NCBI GenBank assembly: GCA_021442155.1
Contig: CM038222.1
Location: 53,129,352 to 53,193,351, forward strand
Reading direction: 5' to 3'
Length of the DNA: 64,000 nt
Origin: Cymbidium sinense
Taxonomy: Eukaryota; Streptophyta; Magnoliopsida; Asparagales; Orchidaceae
Under the pieces are notes generated by a model that did no database searches, had not been told where the DNA came from, and saw nothing but the letters and a program-made list of their open reading frames with translations. Positions 36,769 to 46,931 of this stretch are shown piece after piece (within the stretch, counting starts at the first letter, position 1; each line of letters begins with the position of its first letter). Position numbers and translations under genes: made by a program.

Positions 36769-37001
36769 AGAAAAGGAGAAAGACTAGGGGAAAAAGATTG
36801 GAGATTGAGAGGAATAGGGACCCGGCAGAGGCAGAGGTCACAAAGGTAGAGAAGATTTACTTATAGAGATAAGAGCCAAAAACCAGCAAGATGGAGCTTT
36901 GGGATGATCCTTCGGTAGTTGGATTCCGCGGGAGAAGAGCATAACCCTAGCGCAACAGATTAATCCTTTCTTCTCTGTCTCAAGGAAAATACATAATAGT
37001 T

Positions 37002-37125
37002 CATAATTAATATAAAATAATTATGATTATTAATATAATATTATATTATTAGAGTTCAAACTCAGATGCTATATCTAGACTCCTACGTAATAATTTTTCT
37101 AAAGTCATAATATTTGTGAATGATA

Positions 37126-37173
<48 letters not shown>

Positions 37174-37279
37174 CTAAACTGTTCATTTCAGAAATTTCTG
37201 CATCTTGTAATGATGATTTCTTTACCATCATTTAAAATTTATTGTTTATCCATTAAGGTGGTATTTTACTTTAGATATA

Positions 37280-37366
<87 letters not shown>

Positions 37367-37721
37367 TTATACTAGATTGATTGAGTAAATGGATATGGGA
37401 TTTTTAAGATGATATAATTTAATTTTAAATTTTTTAATGTTCAACACAATGTCCTTAATTTTATATTTCAACTTGGTGGTTAAATGAGAATAAAGTTAAA
37501 ATTTTAAATTAATGATAATATTATTTTTGACATTATATTAAAAATGTAAATATTATTAAATAATATAAAATTTTAACCTAGACTTTTTATGATGGATTAT
37601 CTTATTATTAACCTCGAAAGTTGTAAAACTGCCGAGTTTGAATAATAACTTAACTACCCAAAAAAAAATAATATTTTATGTATTATTATTACTTATAGTT
37701 GCCAATCAACTGAGCATTTTA
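37002..37721. repeat. Two TTA/TAT microsatellites in AT-rich DNA
   Basis: Trinucleotide ATT/TAT runs cover about 37126-37173 and 37282-37367, separated by 110 bp of ordinary AT-rich sequence. They create spurious poly-Asn and poly-Tyr frames. A block at 37411-37500 recurs at about 24660-24780. No gene. Confidence 0.85.
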
Positions 37722-38340
37722 TTAAAATTTTCTAAACCGAATATGGTCAAACAAAATCTTATATATGAAGCTCATTAGGTTAACCACTTAATTAAAATTA
37801 ATGGACATTTAAGTTAATTAACGCAAGCAATGATTTTTCTACATCTTTAAAAACCCTTTGAAATAAGCTAGATAAAAGTTTGATCTGAAATACTCTACAT
37901 CTTATTATAAATTATTCTGATTCTTATCATTTCATTCAAGCAAATTTCAAGGTAATAAGTTTAATACAATTTGAGTATTTTGTTCATCTATTCTTCAGTC
38001 AAATTGACTATTCCTTTCATCTTTTATCCTTAACATCTTGTTTATATATTATTAATTTATGGAGTCTGATTGTGTCAAACTATTTAAAATATATTGTCGA
38101 CTTAGAGCCCTTAATTTCGTTGGTCGAGCTAGGTGTTGAGATCTCTCGGGTGTGCAGAGAGCAACATACCCCCTGCTTAGGACAAAAAAAATTGTTTGTG
38201 CATAGCACTATGACATGGATGTCTTAACTTCAAAAACAAAGAAGATAGTGTATCAATGTCAAAGGCCTGCCCCAGGATTATGGATTTGCACTAGAAAGAC
38301 AGAAAAGTGCCTCGGTGCTACAGCAAGCAACACCACAGCT
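37722..38340. repeat. Dispersed repeat C, copy 1 (empty-site allele)
   Basis: This 0.6 kb is collinear with 48772-48933 plus 54674-55105. In copy 1 the sequence AAAGTTTGATCTGAAATAC (about 37877-37895) is uninterrupted, with one GATCT at 37882-37886. In copy 2 the same point holds the LTR element and GATCT appears on both sides. Repeat C has no ORF and its nature is unknown. Here it runs directly into the gypsy LTR at about 38380. Confidence 0.85.
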
Positions 38341-38379
38341 CTAGAACTAAGTGTCACAGAGCTATATTAAGATAGGTCA

Positions 38380-38856
38380 GTCATGCTCTCTTAGCCATAC
38401 ATAAAGAGAGAAGTTTCTCGAGAATTATAGAAAGATGGAGAACAACTTTGAGGGCTCTAGAAGGTTCTACCAAATTCTAGAAGGCTTTGGAGGAGGAATA
38501 CTTCAACAGAACTCTAGGATAGTGTGGAATATTCTAGAAAGCCTTGTATATACTAGGAGTGGTGTGGAATGATCTAGATCATGTATATTTTATTGTATTC
38601 TAGAATATTCTTAGGATCATAGGGGAGGACTATAAGTAGAGGACCTCACCCCTCATTTGGAACGATCCAAGGTTCCCAAGCAATCTTGTATTATAGAGTT
38701 CTTTGCTTAGTGAAGTGATTTCTTTTCTTTCAAACTCTCCTCTTTAAAGAGTTTTGAGCATTCTAGTCTTGCATTGCGAGGGTTAGGCTGACTTAGCATT
38801 AAGGGAAGTGCTAAGGGCACACGAGCGACTAGTGTTGAAAAAGCCCCTCCATGATA
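38380..38856 (+). repeat. 5' LTR of gypsy element with heat-shock-element cluster
   Basis: This tract precedes gag in the same orientation and matches the antisense copy at 17889-18410. A TATA box TATAAGTAG is at 38632-38640. Upstream are two perfect three-module heat-shock elements: GAATATTCTAGAA at 38527-38539 and TTCTAGAATATTC at 38598-38610. Two-module versions (GAAGGTTC, TTCTAGAA) lie near 38460-38482. The LTR 3' end is placed near 38856 by alignment with the other copy. The 5' end is uncertain by some tens of bases. Confidence 0.72.
38598..38640 (+). promoter_or_regulatory. Proximal HSE plus TATA box in gypsy LTR
   Basis: The motif TTCTAGAATATTC (38598-38610) is three alternating TTC/GAA modules in the exact 5 bp phase used by heat-shock factors, and 21 bp of spacing separates it from TATAAGTAG (38632-38640). 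The antisense copy keeps the same arrangement with GAATATTCTAGAA about 33 bp from its TATA box. This predicts heat-inducible transcription; it is an inference from motif and spacing. Confidence 0.6.
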
Positions 38857-38879
38857 GTGGTTGGTGAGCAGGTTGGAGG

Positions 38880-40038
38880 CATGACGGTGGCAAGGAACAA
38901 GTTGTTGGATCGAGACCACTGTGGAGTCATCTCAACAAACGAGGTCGTGAGGAACAGCGTGATCCCTACCCTCACGTCGAGGTCCAAGGAGGTAATATTT
39001 GGTTTTGATGCATGCCTTACTCAGGTGGAGGAGGCTATGAGTGAGATGGAAGCCTAAATGGAGGATCTAGACAAAAGGGGGAATGGCCTCGAGGAGGAGG
39101 ACACCACCATCCATTCATCAATTAGAGACATGTTGGCCAAGCTGAAAGAATCCCTCCTATATCAAATGGCAAAGATGTGGGAGGACATAATGGGGGAGCT
39201 CCGTGGGAGGCAGCGATCTCATGAGGAGGAGATGACTAATCTACGTGCAGGCATAGAGGAGATCGAGGGACGTACTGCAAAGAGCTGACCCAATCGCGAC
39301 CATGCCATTGAAGCCAAGAGAATCGAAGTGCCTAAACTAAAAAGCTTCGGGGGAGTCTGCAATGCAAAGGAGGTGGACAACTTCTTATGGGGGCTAGAAT
39401 AGTATTTTGGAGCCATGAGTATCACTGATGAAGGTGTTAAAGTCTAATTTGCTACTCTTTATCTTTCTGACACCGTAATATTGTGGTGGAGGAGGCGAGG
39501 AGATATACAGAAAGGTATATGCACCATATCAACTTTTGATGACTTCAAGAAAGAACTCAAGAGGTTCTATCTTGAGAATGCGGAGGATGAGGCTAGAGCC
39601 AAATTAAGAAGGCTCAAACAAGATGAGTCGATTCAGGAATACATCAAAGACTTCACTAGCTTGGTCCTTGAAATCCCCGATATGTCCGACAAAGATTCTC
39701 TCTTTAACTTCATGGATGGACTTCTACCATGGGCCAAGATCGAGCTTAAGAGGCATGGAGTGCAAGATCTTGCAACTGCCATTATCGTTGCCGAGAGCTT
39801 GATCGATTACACTAAAGAGTCCACAAAGGCAAAGGAGAAGAAGTGTATCTATGTCAACAATAAGAGAGACAAAAGACAACAAAGAGAGGAGTCTCGCCAA
39901 GAATCGATCTCAACATGGAAAAAATACAAGGGAAGGCAGAAGGAAAGCAAGAGCCAACCACATAATAATTACTTCCTTTGTAGAGGACCCCATTGGGCAA
40001 GGGAGTGTCCCCAAAATAAAGCCTTAAACTCTTTCTAG
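38880..40038 (+). pseudogene. Gypsy gag with zinc knuckle, broken
   Basis: The likely start is the ATG at 38880 (MTVARNK), because the upstream ATG at 38851 falls in the LTR end. A coiled-coil-like acidic N-terminal part (39058-39288) is followed by the retrotransposon gag domain: LKSFGGVCNAKEVDNFLWGL (about 39328), ILWWRRRGDIQKG (39478), FDDFKKELKRFYLENAEDEA (39535) and LKQDESIQEYIKDFTSLVLE (39612). The nucleocapsid motif reads YFLCRGPHWAREC near 39970, so the first Cys of the knuckle is Tyr. In-frame stops lie near 39055, 39286, 39400 and 39446. Gag would form the particle that packages element RNA. Confidence 0.82.
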
Positions 40039-40076
40039 CGAGTCATGACAAGGAAACAAAAGCCGAGGAGAGCGAT

Positions 40077-40480
40077 ATGGTGGCACATGTGGGATCCATG
40101 CAGCTACTGAATGGGATACAAATAACTCTTAAGTTGCAAACCAAGGGATTGCTCTTCATAGAAATGATCATTGGAGAAAAGACTACCAATGCCATGGTAG
40201 ACACGGGTGCTTCTCACAATTTCATCTATATAGAAGAAGCAATGTGGCTAGGACTACCAACAGTTGGACAATGAGGCTCCATCAAGGTCATCAACTCAGA
40301 AGCAAAACCCATTCATGGTGTAGTTCGGGGAGTCAAGACTAATGTAGGAACTTGGTCAGGTATTATAGACTTTTCTATCATCCCGATGGATGATTTTAAA
40401 GTTATCCTTGGATTGATTTCTAGACAAAGACATTTCCAATGGCCTTTGTCAATAGTATGTGCATCATTGAGGGCAATCAA
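40077..40480 (+). pseudogene. Gypsy retropepsin fragment
   Basis: The frame after gag contains LFIEMIIGEKTTNAMVDTGA then SHNFIYIEEA. The intact DTGA active-site motif of an aspartic protease starts near 40199. After a stop at 40271 the frame goes on with IKVINSEAKPIHGV and FSIIPMDDFKVILGL, the downstream part of the same domain. The element then ends near 40560 with no RT, integrase or 3' LTR, so this is a 5' fragment of a larger element. Confidence 0.78.
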
Positions 40481-40560
40481 ACTTGCTTGGTGTTAGTAAT
40501 AAGAGTCTCTAGGCCAAATGCCAAGATGCTAACGATCATCCAATTCAAGATGTCAGAAAA

Positions 40561-41474
40561 TTTGTTTATCTCAAAACTATATAGATAATTTTTTTTATCA
40601 TATACATAATTATAATTAAAAATGTGAAAGAATGGCATAGGCATACTCATTGCTCACATATTTTATTGAGACTAGCCGACTAACTCAACCTGCAATCTCA
40701 TGTGGCTCTTCTGCTACTTACATGGAATATTTTCTTATTTTTATTTTTCATTTTATATTTTAAACAGCCAACAATATCTTTATAATGCAAGACATCTGAA
40801 AAATGAATTATCTTTCCATTTTTTTTAATTCTAAGTCCAGGATCATATTAATAGAACTGCATGCCAACTTAGTAATCATTGGTATGATATTTTTAAATAT
40901 TTGTCATTTAAACCCACTAAAATTTTAGTATATGCACAAAGTTCAAAGGATTTTTCTAACCAATATAAAAGTTTTTGTTTCCTATGTATAGAGTTAGTTC
41001 TTAGCTAGGCTTGGTAAAATTTTATTTTAAAAATTCATTCATTCAAAAGAATGGCGACAAATAGCTTTCTATTGCTTATATATTTTTGAGACATCTATGA
41101 GAAAAAATTTACATTTATAAGAACTTTAAAAAGCATTACATTTATAATATTATCTATTTTAAAAAAGAAATTTAATACTTTGGAAGTAAATAAGTGCACT
41201 TGATAAACAATTTAATATTTGTTCATATAATTCTAGTTTATATTTGTTTGTTTTCATAGCCGATTAAATGTGAATAAAAATTTAAAAAATTATCATATAA
41301 ATGAACAAATTTGAACACTGACGTGTTTGTTCATTTATGTTTGTAAATATATTAATTTGTTTAACAAGAAGCTTGATCAAAATATAATGAAATACTCATT
41401 TAATAATAGCTTTTTTTTATTTTATGACCTATTATAGATAATTTATTTACTTTAATAATTATATATAATAATAA
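40561..41474. other. Intergenic, no gene seen
   Basis: AT-rich, with no coding frame, element end or recognisable repeat. Confidence 0.5.
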
Positions 41475-41914
41475 TTTTATTATAATGCAGAGAAGTTGTT
41501 CTTCCATGGTTGATTGGTGCAGAACTTGACACTTACTTCCATGCTCTAGAAACAAAAAGGGAAATTTATAATCGTTGTATCTTTGAAGGAAGATTGCAAT
41601 AATTTACTTCATCCATATCTTTGTAAAGTTCACAAAGTCATCTGTGGGCCTGTCAAATACTTCGATTGATGTCATTGAGTTTATTAATATAGCCTAATAT
41701 TGACATCATAAGATAATCATTATGTAGGATTGTTTGATTGATCTGATTCATATATTATTCAATATAAGTGTTGCCCTTAGGATGCCCTATATGGCTATGA
41801 TAATAAATTTATTATAATGTAGAGTAGTTGGTCTTTCATGATCGACTGATGCAGAGCTTGACACTTACTTCCATGCTCTCGTAAAAAAAAGCATAAGAAA
41901 CTCGAGAGAAGTGG
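41475..41914. repeat. Imperfect duplication (repeat D) interrupted by LINE 2
   Basis: GACACTTACTTCCATGCTCT occurs at about 41527 and 41860, each preceded by a matching GCAGA(A/G)CTTG block. Two later parts of the first copy, GAAGGAAGATTGCAATAATT (about 41585) and ATCATAAGATAATCATTATG (about 41707), recur after LINE 2 at about 47210 and 47677. So the second copy of D is split, with LINE 2 inserted into it. Confidence 0.65.
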
Positions 41915-42114
41915 ATTGAATTAGAGGGAGCGCATGAGAAAGCTAGGGCTCGAGAATAGGAGATGGGCGACGGCCACTTTCCCAATCGACGACACCGGTA
42001 ACACCCTTCCGGTCTGAGGTAACTCTACTTCTTTTATCCTTTCTTCCCGTGTGGCCTCCGGCGCCCTAGCCGGAGGTCTCACGCCCTTTTTCGCTCTCCG
42101 TTTTTCTTCCCGTA

Positions 42115-43385
42115 ATGGCTTCTGATCAACCATTCTCCACCCACTTCCCTCCACTTTCATCACCTAACTCCAACAACTCATCGGCTGTACCACCTCCCAC
42201 CCGACAATCGACCTCTCCTATCTATTCTCGCATGTGGAAAGATCTCCTTGGTTCACAAAATGAAAAAAGCAAATCGATTGCTCTCTCCTTTATCCCCCTA
42301 ACTCCGATGAAGTCTCCTTCATAGAAACCGAACTCTTAGAGGGCCAGAAAGATTGGAGCCTTTCTTTGATCGGCCATGCTATTAGCAAAAGACCTTTTTA
42401 TGGCACTCTTCTAGCTGCTGTCCATAAAAAATGGAAATTTAAGGGAGAATTGGAACTTCTTACCATGGCAGTTGATTTTTTCTTATTCAAATTCATATGT
42501 CAAGAAGACTATGACTTGGTCTGGAATCAAGGAGCTTGTTTCTTAAACGGTAGACCTTTCATTTTTCAAAAATGGTCATGGGATTTTAGGCCTTCCAAGG
42601 AGCATATATCTGAAATTCCTTTATGGATTAAATTGCCAAACCTTCCACTCTGCTGTTGGAATGAGTCCGGTTTCTCAAAGGTCGCGAGTATGGTGGGAAT
42701 CCCTCTAGCTGTTGACAACTTAACTGCCTCCAAATCTCGGGTCACTTTTGCTAGGATCTGTGTCCAGGTGAACCCCTCCTCCCCATTACCCGATTCAATC
42801 TTGCTAAACCTCAATGGCCATAAATTCCAGCAGGAAATTGTTTATGATTGGTTACCCAAAGCTTGCTCAAAGTGTAAGTCTTTCTCACATGAAGATAACA
42901 CTTGTCCTAACAACCCAAATAGAAAGCCACCAACGTGAGGCTGAAGCCGTAGCCGCCCTCTACGGCAGACGATTAAACCACAATCTACCAACCAAATCCT
43001 AGCACCTTTGGCTAATCCTATGGCCTTAAACAACCACTCCAACATGACCCCAATTCTAGCCTCTGATCCACATATTCAGGGCCTAAATTTGACTCTTAAT
43101 GATCTCAACCAGCTCCCAGCTTCCTCACAACCTTTGGAGGAAAATGCTGATAATACAAATATGGACCCAGAAATTACATCTCACTCTGAACCCTCTTGCT
43201 CTTATTCTTAGGGAGTTCTTACCAGATCAGCTGCAGCCTCCCCTAGCCGAGCCAATTCTCACAGAGATCCTGAATTGATAGCCAAAATTTCTACTAAAAA
43301 CCCCTCAAATGTTGAAGGCTCCAAGCCTCCTAATAACCAAAATGGAGGTTTTAAGACCCACTCAAAGAAAAAAGGGGGTAAATAA
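42115..43385 (+). pseudogene. LINE 2 ORF1 (DUF4283 plus CCHC zinc knuckle)
   Basis: The ATG at 42115 opens MASDQPFSTHFPPLSSPNS. MWKDLLGSQNEKSKSIALSF follows, then a frameshift near 42320. The DUF4283-like domain continues at 42366-42700 (ISKRPFYGTLLAAVHKKWKF, FLFKFICQEDYDLVWNQGA, IPLWIKLPNLPLCCWNESGF). A perfect C-x2-C-x4-H-x4-C knuckle, CSKCKSFSHEDNTC, lies at about 42868-42909. A stop follows at 42936-42938, and a low-complexity C-terminal part with further stops ends at 43383-43385. ORF1 would bind LINE RNA. One frameshift and about three stops separate it from an open frame. Confidence 0.82.
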
Positions 43386-43458
43386 CCCCTCCCCCACCTT
43401 CCCCTCCCCCTCCCTTCCTATCCCCCCCTTCCCACCATTCCTCTTACACTGTTACATT

Positions 43459-46400
43459 ATGACCAATATTCGAATAGAATGCTGGAATGTCAGAGGTCTC
43501 CTAGCTGAGGGAAGGCTAAATGACTGCAAAAGGATTATCAGGGACTCTCAACTTGATCTCCTTTGTCTTCTTGAAACCAAGATCTCATCTTTTACTCTTT
43601 TGGACAATCAGTCTTTAAATAGATTTTCCTTGTTCAACTATGAAGGAAACTCAAACAACTTTGATAGTAGTCCGGGGGGCAGAATTTTTATTAAATGGAA
43701 TTCAAACACCACTTCCTTTCATACTATTTCTGTTTCTGCCCAGTTTATACATGGTTCTCTCAGCTCAAATGGTCAATCGTTAATATATATTACCTTTTTC
43801 TATGACTTCAATGATATGTATGATAGAAGACCTCTATGGAGTTCACTAAGGGAAATAGCCTCATTAACTCAAGATCCTTGGCTTATCATTGGTGACTTCA
43901 ATTGTATTACTTCTAACAAGGAAAAATCTGGTGGAAATTTACTAGCTTCAAGCAAATTTCAGGACTTCAAAGATTGCATAAATGATTATGGAATGATTGA
44001 TCTCCCTAGTAGTGGATTATACTACACATGATCAAATCAACAAACCAATAGACCTATATATTCTAAAATTGATAGAATCCTTTGCAACATGAAATGGATT
44101 GATCAATATCCAGTTTCTCATTATAGGGTGGCAGGCCCTCTTTCCTCTGATCACTCTCCCCTTATTCTATACAAGGACAATAAGCCTCATATTACATCCA
44201 GATTTATGTTCAAGAATTATTGGGTTAAATATGACAACTTTCTTGATGTGGTTAGCTCAGCATGGAAATCTTTTGTCAATGGAGATCCTATTTATGTTCT
44301 TTCCAAAAAGCTTCAACTCTCAAAAATTCTACTTAAGCATCAAAGATGGGCTTCTTCTTCTCTCTTCACCCAAATTGATTCTACAAAAGCCAAACAAGAA
44401 GATATTCATATTAGGTTGGAGAGAGAGCCTTTCAATACTCACCTTTTGATGGAAGCCAAGAACATTAAAGAGAGATATAATGAGCTCATTAAAATGAAGT
44501 TTCTTGGGCACAAAAGCAAAAGCACATTGGCTTACATATCTGACGATGACATTAAATTTTTGTATAGCTCTATCAAGGAGAGATATAATACCAATCACAT
44601 TAGAAGTCTTGACACTGCTACAGGCCTTATATCTGACCCTGATGAAATATCTAAGGAAATATGAGATTCCTTTGCTGATTTGTTCAATCATCATAGCCAT
44701 TTTGAGCCTTCTATGCATAACATTCCAATCAAGAAATTACAGATTAAGTTTGGTTGGAGGGAAACATCACTGATAAAGAAATTTTGGATGCTCTTCATAG
44801 CTTCCATGAAAATAAATCTCCTGGAGTAGATGGATTCAATGTTAAATTTTTCACTTCTACCTAGGAAATTATGGGGAAACAATTTCTACTTGCAGCTCAT
44901 CACTTCTTCAACATGGGGAAATTACCTAGAGTTTTCAAACACACCTTAATCACCCTTATCCCCAAAATCAAGCACTCCAATTCATTATCTGACTACAGGC
45001 CCATCTCTCTATGCAACTTTTTTTACAAAGTTGTGGCCAAAGTTTTGGCAAACTGACTCAAGCAGGTCATCCCACATATCATCCCCTCTGCTCAATCTGC
45101 ATTTATAAAGGGTAGAGATATTTCTGATAACATCTCTATGGCTCATGAAATAAGCTATGGATTTTCTAAAAATACAGGATCAGATTACTTTTTAGCTAAG
45201 ATAGACCTTCAAAAAGCATTTGATATGATCAACCGGGCTGCTTTAGTTCATCGTATGGCTCAAATTGGGTTCTCATCAAAATTTATCAATTGGATTCAAG
45301 CATGTATTAATGATATTCCTTTTTCTATTGTACTCAATGGGGAAATCAAAGGTTATTTTCAGTCATCAAATGGTCTCAGATAGGGGTGCCCTCTTTCCCC
45401 CTTTTTATTTGCAATAGCTATGGATTCTTTTTCTTGCCTTTTGGAGGAGCAGGTTAACTCTCATAATTTTGTCCCTATCTCATTTGATAATACTCTATCC
45501 TCACATTTGCTTTATGCTGATGATCTTTTGGTGATGGGTAAAGCTTGCCATAGTTCTATTATGATAATAAAAATGGTTATAAGTAGGTTTGCTGATTATA
45601 TGGGCTTGGAAATCAACAATGGAAAATCATTAATTTATTTTTCCAAATCTAATCATTCTTACAACTTCTTTGGGGAGATGCTTAATATAAATGTTGGCTC
45701 TTTTCCTTTCAAATATCTTGGTCTCCCCCTTAACTCGGGTAAGTTAAAATCCTATCATTTTAATCTTATCTTCGATAAGCTTCAACTATGGCTCGCTGGC
45801 TGGAAGATTAAAATGCTATCCTTTGGGGGAAGATATCAATTGCTTAGAGCTTCAGTGAATAACTATCTTAACTATTGGCTACGGTCCTTATCCTTTCCCA
45901 AATGCATCCTTAAGAGGATTTCTTCTATTATGGCAAATTTCTTCTATCACAATGGGGAATCCAAAAAACTTCACATAATATCTTGGAGCAAAACCGCAAT
46001 GCCTCGAAATAGAGGGGGTATAGGGCTGCACACCGTTGATACTCTTAATATCCTCTGCAAAATAAAAAGTTTGTGGAAAATTCTCAATCAAGCATCCCCT
46101 TTTGCCCAGTGGTGTAAAAGCAAATATATATCCTTATGGAAATCAGGTTCAGGTAGAATCTCTCTTATGTGGAAAGAGCTAAAGCATTTAGCAAATCTCT
46201 ACAGGAATAAAATTGAGTTGATTCCGGGTGAAAATTCTTCATTGTCCTTGTTCTTTGATCCCTGGTGTAAGGGTTCTTCATTATTTGAACTTCTGGGACA
46301 GGAATGCTTTAGGTTGTTTGACAAACCAGAAAAAGCTCTACTCATGGATCTATTCAGTGGAGGATCATTGTCTATTCCTATGGGTATTCAATGGTTTTCA

Positions 46401-46590
46401 GCAGATTGTTATAACCTTTTGACTAATCTTTTTATTACCCAAACTGCAGATTTTGATACTTATGTCTGCTATTCTGTCTTTTGGCTTTTACGGTTTGCTG
46501 TTTTGGTCACATTGGCTCCTCTCTTCTGCTCTTCTGTTCTGGAGGAAAGTGGATTCAGATCTGGACAATTTTTGTGTTCTTGATTATCGA
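43459..46590 (+). pseudogene. LINE 2 ORF2 (endonuclease and RT), zf-RVT lost
   Basis: The ATG at 43459 opens MTNIRIECWNVRGLLAEGR, an endonuclease N-terminus. The catalytic IIGDFNCITSNKEKSGG block is at about 43885 and SSDHSPLIL at about 44146. RT has KSPGVDGFNVKFF (about 44815, in a shifted frame), YRPISLCNFFYKVVAK (44995), AQSAFIKGRDISDN (45090), AKIDLQKAFDMINR (45198), GCPLSPFLFAIAMDS and the intact catalytic box LLYADDLLVMGKA (45508). Breaks: TGA at about 44030 replacing a Trp, a stop near 44662, a frameshift near 44700-44820, and stops near 44863, 45055 and 45381. The reading ends near 46583 without the zinc-finger C-terminus of copy 3, so a 3' coding deletion is likely. Confidence 0.85.
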
Positions 46591-46931
46591 TGTTCTGCTA
46601 TCCAGCCGTTTTGTTTGGATGGATGTTTAGCTTTTCCTATTATACTTTCGCTGGTTGCTGTGCTGTTGATTAACCTTTGGATGGCAGTTGTGCTTGCACT
46701 CTCAGATCTTCACCATCACCTCTATGTTTGCTGTTTTAGATACTACTAATCTGAGTCCCTTTTGATAGATATTATTCTTGAAGATTATACCGGTCCATTA
46801 TGTTGTAACAAAGTTTTTGCTTCATGACTATCTTTGACCATTGTATCCTTTACTTTGTTTTTACACAATTGGAATGAAATTGAGCATTGCCCTTAACTTT
46901 TCCAAAAAAAAAAAAACTTCGAGAGAAGTTG

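Larger units (their letters stand above)
31340..36987 (-). mobile_element. LINE copy 3 (L1-type), 5.65 kb, minus strand
   Basis: A poly(T) run at 31340-31356 marks the 3' poly(A) tail of a minus-strand LINE. The target duplication AATACATAATAGTT occurs at 31326-31339 and 36988-37001. The element carries a 5' leader (36987-36769), ORF1 and ORF2. Only 230 bp separate it from LINE copy 1, and the two are in opposite orientation. It keeps the full domain set, including the C-terminal zinc-finger region missing from copy 2. Confidence 0.9.
41915..46914 (+). mobile_element. LINE copy 2 (L1-type), 5.0 kb
   Basis: The element is bounded by an imperfect target duplication, AACTCGAGAGAAGTGG (41899-41914) and AACTTCGAGAGAAGTTG (46915-46931), and ends in poly(A). 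Near its 5' end it shares GGAGCGCATGAG with copy 1. It contains a long 5' leader, ORF1 and ORF2, and a T-rich 3' UTR (about 46585-46900). Compared with LINE 3 it lacks the C-terminal zf-RVT part of ORF2. It appears the least damaged in ORF1 and in the RT core. Confidence 0.87.

Noticed and set aside
37049..37380. Poly-Asn and poly-Tyr proteins
   Set aside because: They are translations of ATT/TAT microsatellites.
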